From: Melanocharis versteri
Taxonomy: Eukaryota; Chordata; Aves; Passeriformes; Melanocharitidae
Assembly (NCBI GenBank): GCA_013397845.1
Contig: VZTG01007438.1
Location: forward strand, 474,909 to 538,908
Length of the DNA stretch: 64,000 bases
Reading direction: 5' to 3'
Below are positions 33,001 to 45,043 of the stretch, in pieces; the first letter of the stretch is position 1; each line of letters starts with the position of its first letter. The notes below the pieces were generated by a model. That model did not search any database. It had not been told where the DNA came from and saw only the letters and a list, made by a program, of their open reading frames with translations. The position numbers and the translations under genes are program-made.

Positions 33001-36000
33001 AAAATCAGAATGTCAATGGATGAAAATACTTTCAGTCTCTCCTATTACTGTTATTTGTTGTCGATGAGCCTGGATGTTTCCCTTAAGATGCTTAAACAGC
33101 CCTCTTCCGGTTTTATTTTTACATCTAATGCAGAGAGAGAAAAGGGCTTGTTTTGGTTTGTTGGATTTTTTGTTTGGTTTGATCTTTGTTGTTTTGGTTT
33201 TCACTTATGGTTTCAGGTTTTTTATTACTTGTGCTGTAAATTACAGTTCTGTTCACTGTTTTTCTTCACCAGTGTTTTGAGACGTACTGTGACCCTTCTT
33301 ACTCAGCTGGCAAAAGAGATGGCATCTCATGCAGCTCTGGAAACACAAGTAAATGATGCTACTGAAGCAGCCAAAAAATACATGGCCGAGAAGGAAAGGC
33401 TGCAGGAGGTATTTTTGAGCTTCTTCAGTAACTTTCTTATACAGCAAGTAGTTAGTACAACATACTCTGAGCTTGTTTTGCTTCAGAATATTTGTTCATT
33501 GAAAAAGGAAGAAAAATATTTCTACAATATATAATTCAGAATACTGAGAACAAATTCTAGTAGCATTGTATTAACAAAGGAAACTGAAGTAAACCAAATA
33601 AGTGAAGTTCTGTCTTTCTAGTACAGACTTCATCAAAGTAGTAATAGATTCTTAATACATCTCTCTGAACTTAGTCATAACAAAGTAGAGGGAGACACTA
33701 ATTTTATTCCTTTTATCCTGAACAATTGCCTGTTTAGGTCAAGGCTGTTGCAGTCTAGGATGAAAAAGCCTACTATATAACTGTTTTCATGCTGACTGTT
33801 TCTTCTTAATAGGATATTCTCCAGTCCGGAAATGTATTTTCTAACTTGTAAAATTAATCTTTTGTATTTAATATATTTTGTATTCTTCTATCTTTTTTAT
33901 GGTAGGTCAGCCAATTTCATAATACTTCCCTTTCTTAGTCGGACACTGTTGTAGTATGAATGAGAATACTACCAAAAATTTCTTACTTAAAAAAAACACA
34001 ATGGACTGAAGAGATGTTATTTTCATGCGAAGAATGATTAAGCTGTATTCAGGAAGGAAAGTCATCAAAGATAATTAAGATAAATGCATGAAATCTTTTC
34101 TTGTAACTGATTACCTTGACTTCTGTTTGAAGAGACTGAACCATTAGCTAGAGTTCAGACATCTAGACATATGAAGACTTTTAGAGTCCAGCACATTGTC
34201 AAAACAAAATTCCCTGCAGGTGCGTACAGGTTTCCTTCCAGTTTGTCTAAAGCAGTGTCTATGGTTACTGGCACTGTAATATTTTTGTAACAAATCTTCA
34301 CAGAAGGCTCTGGACAAAAAGTACTAGAAGGGATACGAAAAATCCAGTTGTTTGAGAGGAAGGGTCACTAGTTTGTGTTAAGTGTTTCCCAAGTATAAAA
34401 TGATTCCAAAATTTTGGGGTTTGGTATTTTGTCAAAATGATACAAATTCCTTCCCTCAGCCATGGAATTTGTCTCTTCACTGCCTACGGGTATGTTTTTT
34501 TTCTTCTCTGTCCTGTTGAGATTTTGCCAGAAGTCCTCTTTTTTGTTCTGCTTTCACATTCTCTTAGCAACACATTCTCTTAGCCACTTGTAAGTGATAG
34601 CCAGAAATTGGAAACTGTACTCCTGTCTGTTTTCATTTGTATTTGACTGTATGGTTTGCAAAAACACGGGTAGCCACAGGTACAGGCAACATGCTGTGGC
34701 TGGATCTCTGTTGTGATGGACATGAGAAGTGTTTCAGGATTGGAATATTTTGACTTTATAGACATCCTATGGCTTTGGCTTCTCTGTAGCTTGACCCCTG
34801 CATTTGTGTTTATTTACAAATGTGCTTCATTCCACCGTCGGAGAGAAGTGAGAGCAATTGTACATAAGGCACTGGCTGCAAGTATAAATACTGTGAGTTT
34901 ACTCTGGTGTGCAAGGTCTCCACTGTCACCTGTTCAGAGGTTCCATGGAGCACAGGACTTCAGATAAAAGTTTACAGAAATAGCTATTTGCATATTAATA
35001 GAAAGAAGTGAGCACAAAGCAAAGAAGACAATTGGTTATGGTTTTGCTACCGGCAGTTAAATGTCATCTCAGCTCTTTGATTAAGTAGCTTCTGGAATTT
35101 TTTTTTCAGCTCTTTTCCTTGGATTGTTTACCAGTCTTTATAAGCAGTTCTTTTTCTTCTTCCTAAAGTAATCTTTCCCCTTTGCTCCTGCCTGTGCCTG
35201 GTAAGCTCTGATATTGCTAGTTCACCTAACGGCTGTTTGTCTCAGTTGTTTTACTTCTCTTTTTCCCATCAAGCATTTACCACTTTTTTTGGTATTACAG
35301 AGATAATGTGTGGTTAGATAGTAGAGGCTTTATGAGAAACAGGTCTTGTTATGGGATCTGATCTTACACCTTAAGAGCGTGCATAATAGTGCCAACATTT
35401 TTGGAGTACAGGGAATATATTGCTCTTGTGTCAAGTGTTTACAGCGCTCTTCCTGGATTCTTTCCTAGTTTTTGTCTTGAATTTCACTGGAAATTGAATA
35501 TGGATATTGAAACTATTCTGAAGATTGAAGCAGCTGCAAACCTACAAGGAGAGAATTAGAATAAATTATTAGAACCAGTTCACATAAATATGGCAGCATT
35601 CTGTCACTGACAGTCCCACTGTGTATCTTCTGAAAAACCCATTTATAACCTAAATGAAAGTTACACACTTGATGCAGACATGCAGAGTACTCTTACACAG
35701 GAGATAATGCCATTCTATTACAAGTATGCCATTACCTAAAACACTGAGCTTGTTTATTTCCTTTTTTTTCTTTTAATTTGGGAGGATTTTTTTTCTAGAA
35801 TGACTGTCTGCCTGTATCAGGTTGACATTTGATAAAACCTAATGCTTTGCAAGATCAGGGCTAACATTCCCTGGATATTTTGCATTAATGTCAGACTAAT
35901 GAAAATAAAATTAATTGTAGCAACTGTGGTTTTTAATAGGCCTTGAGTGGAAAAGGAAATGGTAAAAAGAAAGAGTTAACAGCTGCAACTGAGGAAAAGT

Positions 36001-39000
36001 TGAAGGAGGAAGTTGAACATTTGAAAGCAGAGCTACAGAAGACATCAAATGGTAAGTATTAGTTAGGACTTCTTTGCAAATAAGAAAAAGATGACTTCAA
36101 CACTGAATGTCAAAAAAATATTCTAGGTATAGCATGAACTAACTTCATCTGTTTCCAGAGCACATGGCATGGGGCTTATTTACATTTGACTAGGAACTGA
36201 CAAAACGTGCCATTGCCATCCCAATATTTCAGTAAACGTCTTCATTATGAAGATATGTAAGGTGTAATTGGAACACCATAGTTAAGTTGTAATAATTAAC
36301 AAATTGGACTGATATATTTAAGTGGTGTTGACTTGTCTTCATCAATGACATGACCAGGATATGGAATCATTTGCAGGTTGCTTATAGGCATCAGTTTGAT
36401 CTTTCATGTCATACATAGCAGCCACTCTCCTTGTATAAAATGGGGAAGTATTGTGGCTGAGGTTTTTTACTGTAACGTAGGGTTTCTGTCACACAGCAGA
36501 AAAGTCCTTGACTAATACTCTAAATTTATATATGTTCCGCAGCTGAGGTGTTAAGATGTTAGCTTTTTTAATATTTTTTTTTGTTTACAAGTCAACATAC
36601 CTTGCAATTTGTAACATAATGCTTTTGTTAGCAGCTTCCATGTTTAAGGTTTAGTTTTTCAAAACTGCTTTATAGGCAGCTCAAATTGAGATAGAAGCAG
36701 ATTTTACCTGTTTGGTTCTGTCTTACTGGAATCTCTCAAGGTGTGTGATGCCTGTGAACACCTGCTCATCTGAAGTCAGTGTTTTTAAGATAACACTGCC
36801 TGTGATCTTGTAAACATTAATCAGATGTTAAGACTGTAACAAAAATACTAATTTTCTTGGTACGAGATAGCATGTTATCATCAAAACATAACCCCACTTT
36901 CATATTGCCTGGCACTGCTACAATGCTGTAAGAATAAATCTTTCAGAACTTTCATGAATCTTTTTTCACTGTCCACTGGGAATTCAAATAAAAAATGTAA
37001 AACAGCTGTTTTCAGCTGGTCTTGAAGCAACAAGAATCTTTATATAGAGAGTCTCATTAATTCACATTCTCAAGCATGTTTGATGGTGGGTTTTCTCTCT
37101 CCTGCTGTTTTCTTGTAGAAAGGGGGGGAAAGTGCCTTTGAAGTGACAGGATCAATGGAAAATTTAAATGCATATGTTTTATTTAAACTAACTGGTGGTA
37201 TGTAACACTAATACAATGTAAGCTTTTCAGTCAGGAATGCTAGAGAAAGCTCAGGAATAAATAGATTTACCTCATGCTGCTTCAGCTTTATTCTCCCCAT
37301 GGGATGTTGTCCATCCAATAGATGTATAAATTAAGGCATGCTTGAATCTTTTGTTAGGGCAAAAGTGGGAGAGAGGGTCTTTCTAAGGAGTGAATAGGAA
37401 AATATTTACAGCCCTTCTCCTGATGCCACCCCCCTCATTGCCAAAAACCCCATGGGTGGTATGGGAATTACCATGGGCAGCTGGGTGGTGTTGAAGTCTG
37501 TCTGTCTTACATTTTTGTAAGTTTTCTTGTATGTTATTTTGGGCAAATTGATAGCCAGAAAGCTTAAAGTACTTGATAAGGCAACCACATCTGTAGACAC
37601 AGCTTTCTATAGAGTGTTAGAAAACATGAATGAAATTTACTGTTTTCTTTTGAAATTCCTGTAACTGGGCAGGTGAATATTGACTTTTATGTTCACTAAG
37701 TGTGAGCAATGCATTACACAAAATGAAAGTTGAGATTGAAAAGCTTGTTTTACCTCTTCTGAACAATTTGTTTCATGCTGCTGAGCTCACATGACTAAAG
37801 TAACTTTTTCTTCGTGTCCACAAGTCCAATCCATGAAATTGCAGGGGGGGAGTGAAGAGTGTAAAGGGTGTCACCTAATAATGAAACAAGACAAAACTAG
37901 TATAAGAATGAAAACTTTACTGGTTTTGATTTTGGAGGTTTTCTTCTAGTTTGTTTGTTTTTCAGCTGTAGTATTAGTAAGAGTCATAAATTTGGATTTT
38001 GTTCTTGGTTGGTTGGGGGTTTGTGTTCGGGAGTTTTTTGGCAGCTTGAAAGGAAAAACTTTTTTTTTTCAGAAGCAGTTTCAAATATCCATTACTCTGT
38101 TCTGGGACACTTACTAAGCTGCTGATGCATGGTGATATTTTGTTTTAGAGTAGGCCATGAGTTGAAAGGTGGGTTAACTCAGTATAGTGGCAGCCAGGAG
38201 GAGTCCTATATGTACACCTGCTACACATTTAAGAAAACAGTTTAGTATCAGATTAGTGCTGTGACTTGAAAGAGCATGCAAATTTCCTGTAAAGTTCTGA
38301 ATCAGTATTTACAACTGGCAGAGGAAATAGTGTATGTCTCTTCTTTCTGAAATTCAGACTAAAATTGTAGTGTAGACAGATTATTGCAGACTTTCAGGAT
38401 ACTCATCTGTAGTTCTTCAGCTTTCTACCTTTTACAGAAAATACAGACTATTTTTTTTTCCTCACTTAACAGTGAAATTCTAAGTTAAGAAGACATTTTT
38501 CCACCTCCCATGCTTTGAACAGGTGCGGAGGAAGAATCAAAATACAAGACTGGGCAGTGAAATTAGTAAAATCTGAGGAAAGGTTGGAAATTAATCGCAA
38601 GGGTTTTGACCAAATTTGCTTTCTTTTCAGGCTTGACTTTCCTATTAAACTTGATGCCTTTTTTTGCTTTATTTTGGAAATGAAGCGAAGAAGGCTGGTT
38701 CGTCACTACTTTATTGCAGACCCACCTATTGTTGTCAGGGCTTTATAGGTGCCCAGCAGTGGGGCTAGCACTTTGAGAGCCTAAATCCATTGTTAGCATA
38801 CCTAGACATGTAATAACATGACTGTTTAGAAACCTTCTGAGATGGTATTTTATTGATACACTTACATATTATGAAAATGTCTCATTGATATCTTGCAATA
38901 AATGTACATACTTGTAGCAGTATCCAGTACAGATGTGAGAATGTTTCTCCTGCTACAAAATATTGATTCAGATAATTAAAGATTCTCAGTATGGCTACTG

Positions 39001-42000
39001 GCCTAGGACCAATAGGAGTTTTCTGGGGAAAGAAGATGTGCCATGATGTTGTTTCATTTTGATGGTTTGGAAAACTATTCAAAAAAACAACAACAAAACA
39101 AATTATCTGCAACTGGGCATGAGGTTAGAGCTGAGGAAAGTTTCATAAAGCCTTGTGTCCTTACAGCGGTCCTTGTGTTGGGGCAGGAACAGGCCTTCAT
39201 GAAATATGTACTGGCTCATCAAAGTCATTTAGGTGCTTTTGGACTTCAGTTCAACTTTTTCTGAAAATACTCTGTTTATATATTATTTATAATATTTATG
39301 TTTATATCTTGTTTATTATAATATATCTGTTTATATATATGTTGTCGTAGGCATATAGTGGGGCAGGAGGAAATTCTAATGGAACTTTCATGTGTCCTTT
39401 AAAGTGGTTTGTTTTGTGTACAGACAGTCACCAGTGTTCTTTGTTTCATGGTTGCATAGTGTTGTGGGAGACAAGAAGAGAGCAACAATTCATGTGGAGG
39501 GCTGGTTTTGAAATAGCTTCTAACTGCTGACTATTCTAGAAAGTATGCATGTATAGATGTACAGCTCTCACTTAAATGTGAAAATTATTACGTGTTCAAA
39601 AGGTATTAAAAAATACAGACATTGGGAATACATTTCATAAAACTATTGCTGCAAGGGAGAGTTCAGTTTGGCCTTGGTGTTGCTGGGTAGGCTAATGCCA
39701 TGTATGAAAACTACACTGAGCTTCACTGGTGCACTCCGGTTTTTAAAAACAAACAAGTTAAAAGAATTGGCCATAGTCCTGTTATTTAGCCAATGGCAGA
39801 GGGAAATTTGGAAACAAAGTCTGTCTTACTTAACCTTACTTTTTACAAAACTGTGAGATGATGACCAAGTGTGGGAGCCATTGCAGATGTCACATGCAGC
39901 AAGAGTTTATACTCACGTTTGTTGATTGGAAGGGGTGGCTGCATACAGCAAGCATGGGTTTGTTATACAAGGCTGTTTATGCCATCAGATGATGCTATAA
40001 CATCCCTTTTGTAACAAAATTTCATTTGAGGTTGTAAAAGGTACTTGAAGCGAATTTGTAAATTTTTTGGCCCTGCCTTCTCATTTTAAATTCTGACCAT
40101 TTTATCTTAATAGAATTCCGAATTAGTATGGAATTACTTGACTGGAGTTGTGTTCCCAGCCTGACAGTGTATTTGTTGGCAAATCTCTTGTGCCGTCAGT
40201 GCCTAAATTCTTAAATGTGAATAGCTCTTTTTGAACTTGAAAACTCTTTTAAGAGAGGGCTCTTTTTTACTCTTCAACTAGTCCAAATCATTTGGGTTGT
40301 AGGCTTGTATTGTGAGCAATGCTAATGTAAGTTCCAGATCGTTTCCTTAGTAGCAAGCACTGTAAGTCAAGTGATTTAGTCAGACCAGGACTAGTAGTTG
40401 TGCAAGGAAATGCCCAAAGAATTATTGGTTGTTTTTGTTGCTGTTTGGTTTTGGTTTTAGATTCTCCATCCTTGTTGGAATGAGAAGATCACAGAAATGC
40501 CACAGTTACTGGGCTGTGGTAATGTAGCTCCTCAGAGCAGTTTTATTCCTCATCCTTAGAATTCAGAGCAATCTGAAGTAAACTGTCTTTCCTGGAATAG
40601 GATTCAGAGAATGTGGTGAAAGGACAAGTTCTCTACTTTCCCCAAACCATACATGTTACATGAGTTTGTGGACCTTCAGTGTAAAGGGATAAATTTTTCC
40701 ACACATGTCTTCCATTGAAACACTGCCCCAGGAATAGTTTTTTGATTTTTCTTTGAAGGGAAGGAAAAGGAATGAAAAAGGATAGCCTACCTCTCATAGT
40801 ACTGAGGCTAGATTCTGTGTTTGGAACTTACTGGTTATTCCTCTCAATGGGTGCATTAATGTAGAAGCAGTGTCCTCACCTCCTGCCTGCTCATGCATTG
40901 ACTTGGTGGGAGGTGTCAGCTGTGGGGGCTTGCTTGCTGCCAGTCCAGCTGTTGTGCTCTTGTGAGGCAGAGTAACAGGCCAGATGGAAGCCAGAAATAA
41001 CAGCTGAGTGTATTGTGCACACAAAGGATCTCCTGTTTCCTGCTGGATCCGTGTTCATATGATAGAATCCATATGACAAATTGTACCTGATGGACTCGGC
41101 TGCGCTGCGGTGCTCGTGTAAGCGCAGAGGAGTTGGGCGCTGGTGTGTGGGCACTGTGGTGCTTCACAAGGCATCCAGGGAAATCAGTGCACTGAAGAAT
41201 TCACGTTGTCAGAGATGTGATGCTGCTTTTAATTCTGTGGCCCCAACAGGAACGAGTCTGGATTTGGCAGTTTGTTGATGTTTTGGGATTTTCGTCCATA
41301 GCCAACACAGGTGGAAAGGACAATCTGTTCTTTGGTTTTTCTTCTTCTAGGGTTAGGTGAGGTATTTCTGTCACACATCTGTTTTGGTCAAAACATTGAA
41401 ACAATGCAGTAGCTTGTTTGCTTCCTTGGTTTGTAGATACTTCTACATATTTTGTTCATGTTTCAAAGATAAAGTAGTTTTTAGTTGCAACTAGAATAGT
41501 GTGCTACTGCTTATAAATAACTAAATAGTATTAGATCAATAACATTGAGTTACAACTTCTTCAGCAATGACATATTATTAATTTTTACTATACTGTGTAC
41601 AAGAATGTTCAAACAAAAGCAAGATTTATCTTTCTAATTAGCAGATTCTTGGAGAAGTGAAATAGCATATGTATACGGTTTTTTGTCTATAACTTAAAAT
41701 TCAGAAGTTTATCAAATTGTCACAAGTTTATTTTATTGATTTCCAAATTTTGCTATTGAATATTTTAAACAGTACTGAGATCAGAGAGAGAGTAAATGCA
41801 GTGGGGTTTGACTTGTCACATGTGTGGAAATCAAAGTTATTCCAAATACGAAAACCTTCAGAAAATTTGTATTGATGCTGTCAGGAATGACTTAAAGGAT
41901 GAAGGAAAACTGTGTAAGAGTATGGAAATGAAAGAAAGGATTTAAAGAGAAATTATGAATTTTTAATCATGTTGGAATAAATAGGCAGCAGTTATTGACT

Positions 42001-44862
42001 TGAGTAAATCAGAATTTCAGTGTAGGTAAACGACCTGTTGCAGGAAAACCACTTGCAGAGTTGTGAAATGAGAATTGTTTTTCATCTATACATTCAAATT
42101 AATTACTTAAAAATAACAGAAATTCTAGAGGAGGGGGTTCTCCTTCTTGCATGTAGGAGAGTGGTCAAATCTCATTTCCTGATGTTTCAGGAACTAGCAC
42201 CCAAAGAGAAATCTGGTTCATACCAGACTACTTGTAGCTCAGCACTTAACAAAAACCACATCTAGCTCTGCATCTTTTCAGAACAGGCTTTTTAGAAGTG
42301 CTGCAATTCTTGGGTGCAGTGGAGGTCTCTGGAAAAGAAGAATCTCTGTCAGGGGGCTCACAGTCAAAGGATAGATTCACACATTTGGAACAAGGAAATT
42401 TGCAAATGTTCTTTTCTTTATTTGCACCATCAGATTTGGTTGTTTGGGTTTTTTAAGTGGCCATGTGAGGCAGCCTTACTAGGTCATCAGCAACATTTCT
42501 TTGTTTTCACATGAGTAGATCAAGATTTAGACTATGCCTGTGGTGCTGCATCAGAGAAATATAATGATCCCTGAGATGCCTATTGCAGAGGAATATGAAA
42601 ATGTCTAAATGACCTTACATAGCAGGACTATTGGCTTTATGACACTTTGTGCTGTTTTACCCTGCATTGTAAAATAGCCCCTGTGGAGTCCTAGGCTGTT
42701 TGGTACTGCAGCATACATGTGCTCTCAGTTTGTGTTGAGATGGAGTAGAGTAATAATTACTTTTTTCTCATGTTAAAACCTGTTCAGAGTTGTCTATCGA
42801 CCCACCACCATTTCTGCCTTTTCATCCATAAACTGATGCTGCTAATCAATTAACTCATGCATGGTAAAATTCAGAACAGAGTGAAAAGGTGAGGTCTGTG
42901 CTCCTATAATCATGTATCATCTTCCTCTTTACTATGTTTTATAGATGGTCTCAGTTGCTGTGCGAAAATCTTGCCCAGTGTTTGAGTTCTCTTTTTAAGA
43001 GGTGTGACAGTTTTGATTTTGGAGTTGCAGAGTTTTGTTTTTCTAGAACTGTCTCCTGCAATGTGACAGAACACTGTAGTCATCATTAACTAGTCACCTC
43101 TTTCAGTAGTTTATTGGTCTCACCCCTACCTTTCTTACAGGCCCTTCCTGTTCCTCATACTGATCTTTCTGAACACTGGCCATTCTACTTCCGCTCCTTG
43201 TCCTCAACTTCTCTTCCTATGTCCATCTGTGATGCTGTGCTTTAAATTCTAAGCTTTTTTGGAGGAAGGACTGTCTACATCTAGGGCTCTGAGGAACTGC
43301 AGGAATAAAAGTAATAAATAAAACACCAATTCTGATATTTTACAGCTTTCCATAAGGCAAAAACTGAAGTTGCTGCAGTTAAAAAGCAGTCTGAAGGCCT
43401 TAGAAGAGAATATGATCATCTGATGAAAGAATTTGAACAGCTTCAGGTAAGTGGCTGTGGATCACCATACAAGCACTGTGTTTTGACATTGTACCAGCAA
43501 AACTCTGTTTGTTGGTATTTATTGTGCAAGAGAATTTACCAAAATCTTTAGGATGGCATAAAGTTACAATTGGCAGCATTCCTTAAAGTTCTTCAAAATA
43601 GTAGAATTTTGTTTTGCAAAGTTACTAGTATTTTCTTTTTTGCACTTTGGTTGACAAAGCTCAGGTTATCACTAGCTTCAATTTTACTGTTACTTGGGAA
43701 ATAAGATTCCGATGGTTTTGCATGTGATGATCAAACAAATACTGTAAGAAAATTATAGGAGGGCTGTGTGTGTGTGTGTGGCAGGGGGAGTATATACACA
43801 GTTTATAAAAGTAACTTTATTTTGTTTGCTCTTAAAACATGCTTTTGCAATCCTGTATTATAGATGTTGCAATACTGTTGATACACAAGGATAAAAACCC
43901 CAACAGCCTAGGCTAAAAACAGTCTACTATAAAATTCAAACTGAAGTACAAAATAATTTTAAAAAAACCAAACCATATTAAGCAAAAGTTCAGTTAGCTG
44001 TTTGATTGCATTTCTTATGTGCATGGCTATAATACCTATAAAATACACAGTAAGTATTTCTGGTAGAACTGGGAGTCTGTACTTTTGTCTGACAGGTGTT
44101 CATATGCTCCATACCTAACATCTGTCTCGAGCAAAATTTGGTAAAAATGAAAGTTAGCCTATTTACGAGTAGTGGTCTTGGGAGAAAATAAATGATCATT
44201 AAAAAATTATGGTGACTTGCTTTTCAAGAAGAGTTGTTCAGTCCTGTATTAATGAAAAAAAAGCAGTTTTGACTTGGTTATTATCTTTTTTTCCTGTACT
44301 CTGTGAAACCACTTACTCATTCCCAGCCTCACCCTGTACTCCTACAGAGATTGCTCAACTGATCTCTGTGTTCAATTCAGGACCACCATGCATGGCCTGT
44401 CCTTGTTGTGCTTCCCTGTGTAATGAGCCATGGTAGTCCTGCTGCATTTCTAACAGACTTGTGGTCTAAAACACACATCCTTGCCATCTTCTGTTTACCT
44501 GTGAGTGGAAAGAACAGAAGGTACTGAGCACACAGTAGATGTGGCTCCCAAGGATAAATGAGTTGATAGCAGAAAATGTTTTCTGCTGAGTTTGCTGCAC
44601 AGCTCACCTGTAACACCAAAGGGAGCAGAACTAGGCTGCACAGCCTTGGCTGCTGGCAGCAGAAGCTGAGGTGTTGTGTGGGGTAGTGTTGATGGGACTG
44701 CAGCTTAGAAAGGTGTATGGTGAACAAATCAGGTGTGACTGCAGAGGGGCAAAATGCGGCATCTGGAATCAGTGGTTTCTGATCTTGCCAAACTTAAATT
44801 ATTTTTAATCTGTCTCTTTTCAGCAAAGCTTAAATAAAGCAGATGATAAGAAAGACCTGTAA
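23991..44862 (+). CDS. BCAP29: BCAP29, B-cell receptor-associated protein 29 (complete, spliced)
   Basis: BCAP29 (BAP29) is a three-pass ER membrane protein that pairs with BCAP31 as an export and quality-control factor for membrane proteins. Seven coding exons (23991-24082, 27478-27578, 29741-29891, 33273-33408, 35940-36051, 43346-43446, 44824-44862) join in phase to 243 codons plus TAA, against 241 in human. Hydrophobic segments lie at about residues 7-28 (AAFLYGEIAVILVLCLPFIS), 51-68 (MFLTIIVLLIVLFLDAV) and 104-123 (YLSGFSLFLWL onward). Between the second and third are the hallmarks DAVREVRKYSS and QMKLFRSQRNLYLSGFSLFL. Residues from about 125 are Lys/Glu-rich heptad coiled coil. The last four residues, KKDL, form a KKxx dilysine ER-retrieval signal. 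The start has a good context (GGGACCATGA). Its closest paralogue is BCAP31, but synteny between DUS4L and SLC26A4 identifies BCAP29. Introns are all GT-AG. Confidence 0.96.
24083..27477 (+). other. BCAP29: BCAP29 intron 1 (coding numbering), no recognised content
   Basis: 3.4 kb intron. Open frames of about 108 and 115 codons at 25316-25993 have no known domain, codon pattern or splice logic. No named repeat is seen. Confidence 0.55.
27478..27578 (+). CDS. BCAP29: BCAP29 coding exon 2
   Basis: 101 bases, encoding WQKIFMFPLWSKMAVFWNKM and FLTIIVLLIVLFL, the second membrane segment. Acceptor TTTTACAG, donor GTAAGT. Confidence 0.96.
27579..29740 (+). other. BCAP29: BCAP29 intron 2, no recognised content
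   Basis: 2.2 kb of A/T-rich intron without an identifiable repeat or RNA gene. Confidence 0.55.
29741..29891 (+). CDS. BCAP29: BCAP29 coding exon 3
   Basis: 151 bases, encoding AVREVRKYSSVHVNEKAANV, then NSSAFDHIQMKLFRSQRNLY and LSGFSLFLW. Acceptor TTGTTTGCAG, donor GTAAGT. Confidence 0.96.
30640..30989 (+). repeat. repeat-like segment next to the CR1 copy, unassigned
   Basis: Has a composition and phrasing (GAGGGTCATAAACCCTAAAG, CTGCTAGTCTGACCTGGTCC) reminiscent of interspersed repeat sequence. It directly precedes the CR1 body but does not match the part of CR1 that should come next, so it may be an upstream CR1 segment joined by deletion, or an unrelated repeat. Confidence 0.3.
30990..32297 (+). 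mobile_element. degraded CR1 LINE, RT 3' portion plus tail (plus strand)
   Basis: About 1.3 kb follows the CR1 3' half in order. First come the end of the reverse-transcriptase frame (GGAGAATCCTGGTGACTGCA, then AAAAAGGCAAATACCGCACC, TTTAACATCCTTATTAACAA, TATGGATGATAGGATTGAGT and CTGGGGATCCTGGTAGACAG) and then the tail (GATGGTAGGAGCTCAAATGG and TCTGAGCAATCTGGTTAACC). It ends at ATGATTCTGTGATTCT. The reading frame has several stops and deletions, so it is dead. It lies in BCAP29 intron 3. Confidence 0.88.
33273..33408 (+). CDS. BCAP29: BCAP29 coding exon 4
   Basis: 136 bases, encoding VLRRTVTLLTQLAKEMASHA, then ALETQVNDATEAAKKYMAEK and ERLQE. It finishes membrane segment three and starts the coiled coil. 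Acceptor CTTCACCAG; the donor GTATTT is weak. Confidence 0.95.
33409..35939 (+). other. BCAP29: BCAP29 intron 4, no recognised content
   Basis: 2.5 kb of A/T-rich intron with short homopolymers only. Confidence 0.55.
35940..36051 (+). CDS. BCAP29: BCAP29 coding exon 5
   Basis: 112 bases, encoding ALSGKGNGKKKELTAATEEK and LKEEVEHLKAELQKTSN, a charged coiled coil. Acceptor TTTTTAATAG, donor GTAAGT. Confidence 0.94.
36052..43345 (+). other. BCAP29: BCAP29 intron 5, largest intron
   Basis: 7.3 kb. Contains an A/T-rich TATTTATA-like stretch at about 39275-39350 and a pyrimidine-rich stretch at about 43085-43260. Open frames near 40794-41400 on both strands have no recognisable product. No repeat family is assignable. 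Confidence 0.55.
39275..39350. repeat. A/T-rich low-complexity stretch
   Basis: Irregular TTTATA/TATATT repetition in BCAP29 intron 5. Confidence 0.7.
43346..43446 (+). CDS. BCAP29: BCAP29 coding exon 6
   Basis: 101 bases, encoding FHKAKTEVAAVKKQSEGLRR and EYDHLMKEFEQLQ. Acceptor ATTTTACAG, donor GTAAGT. It follows the longest intron of the gene (7.3 kb). Confidence 0.95.
43765..43780. repeat. (TG)8 microsatellite
   Basis: Sixteen bases of TG dinucleotide in BCAP29 intron 6, 320 bases after exon 6. Confidence 0.9.
44824..44862 (+). CDS. BCAP29: BCAP29 coding exon 7 (terminal)
   Basis: Only 39 coding bases, QSLNKADDKKDL then TAA, after a strong acceptor TCTGTCTCTTTTCAG. It supplies the dilysine ER-retrieval tail. 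Confidence 0.92.
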   Translation, partial: QSLNKADDKKDL

Positions 44863-45037
44863 GTGTATCTAAGACGGATGGCATTGCTACAGTTGCTTGA
44901 ATGAGAAAAGTCTTCTGCTGTTGATGTTCCTGATGCATACCTGAAACAAAACTTGATTTTTCTGAAAAGCACATGTATTGCAGGTCACTATTCAGATTCT
45001 TCTAATATATGGGTTGCCAAAATGTTTCTGTGTTGCA

Positions 45038-45043
45038 AATAAA
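45038..45043 (+). terminator. candidate poly(A) signal AATAAA for BCAP29
   Basis: First canonical hexamer after the BCAP29 stop, 176 bases downstream. A second AATAAA is at 45647-45652, so a longer 3' UTR is possible. Confidence 0.55.

Noticed and set aside
32998..33534. 178-codon open frame as an independent gene
   Set aside because: It is intron sequence running in frame into BCAP29 coding exon 4 (33273-33408) and past its donor; only the exon part is coding.
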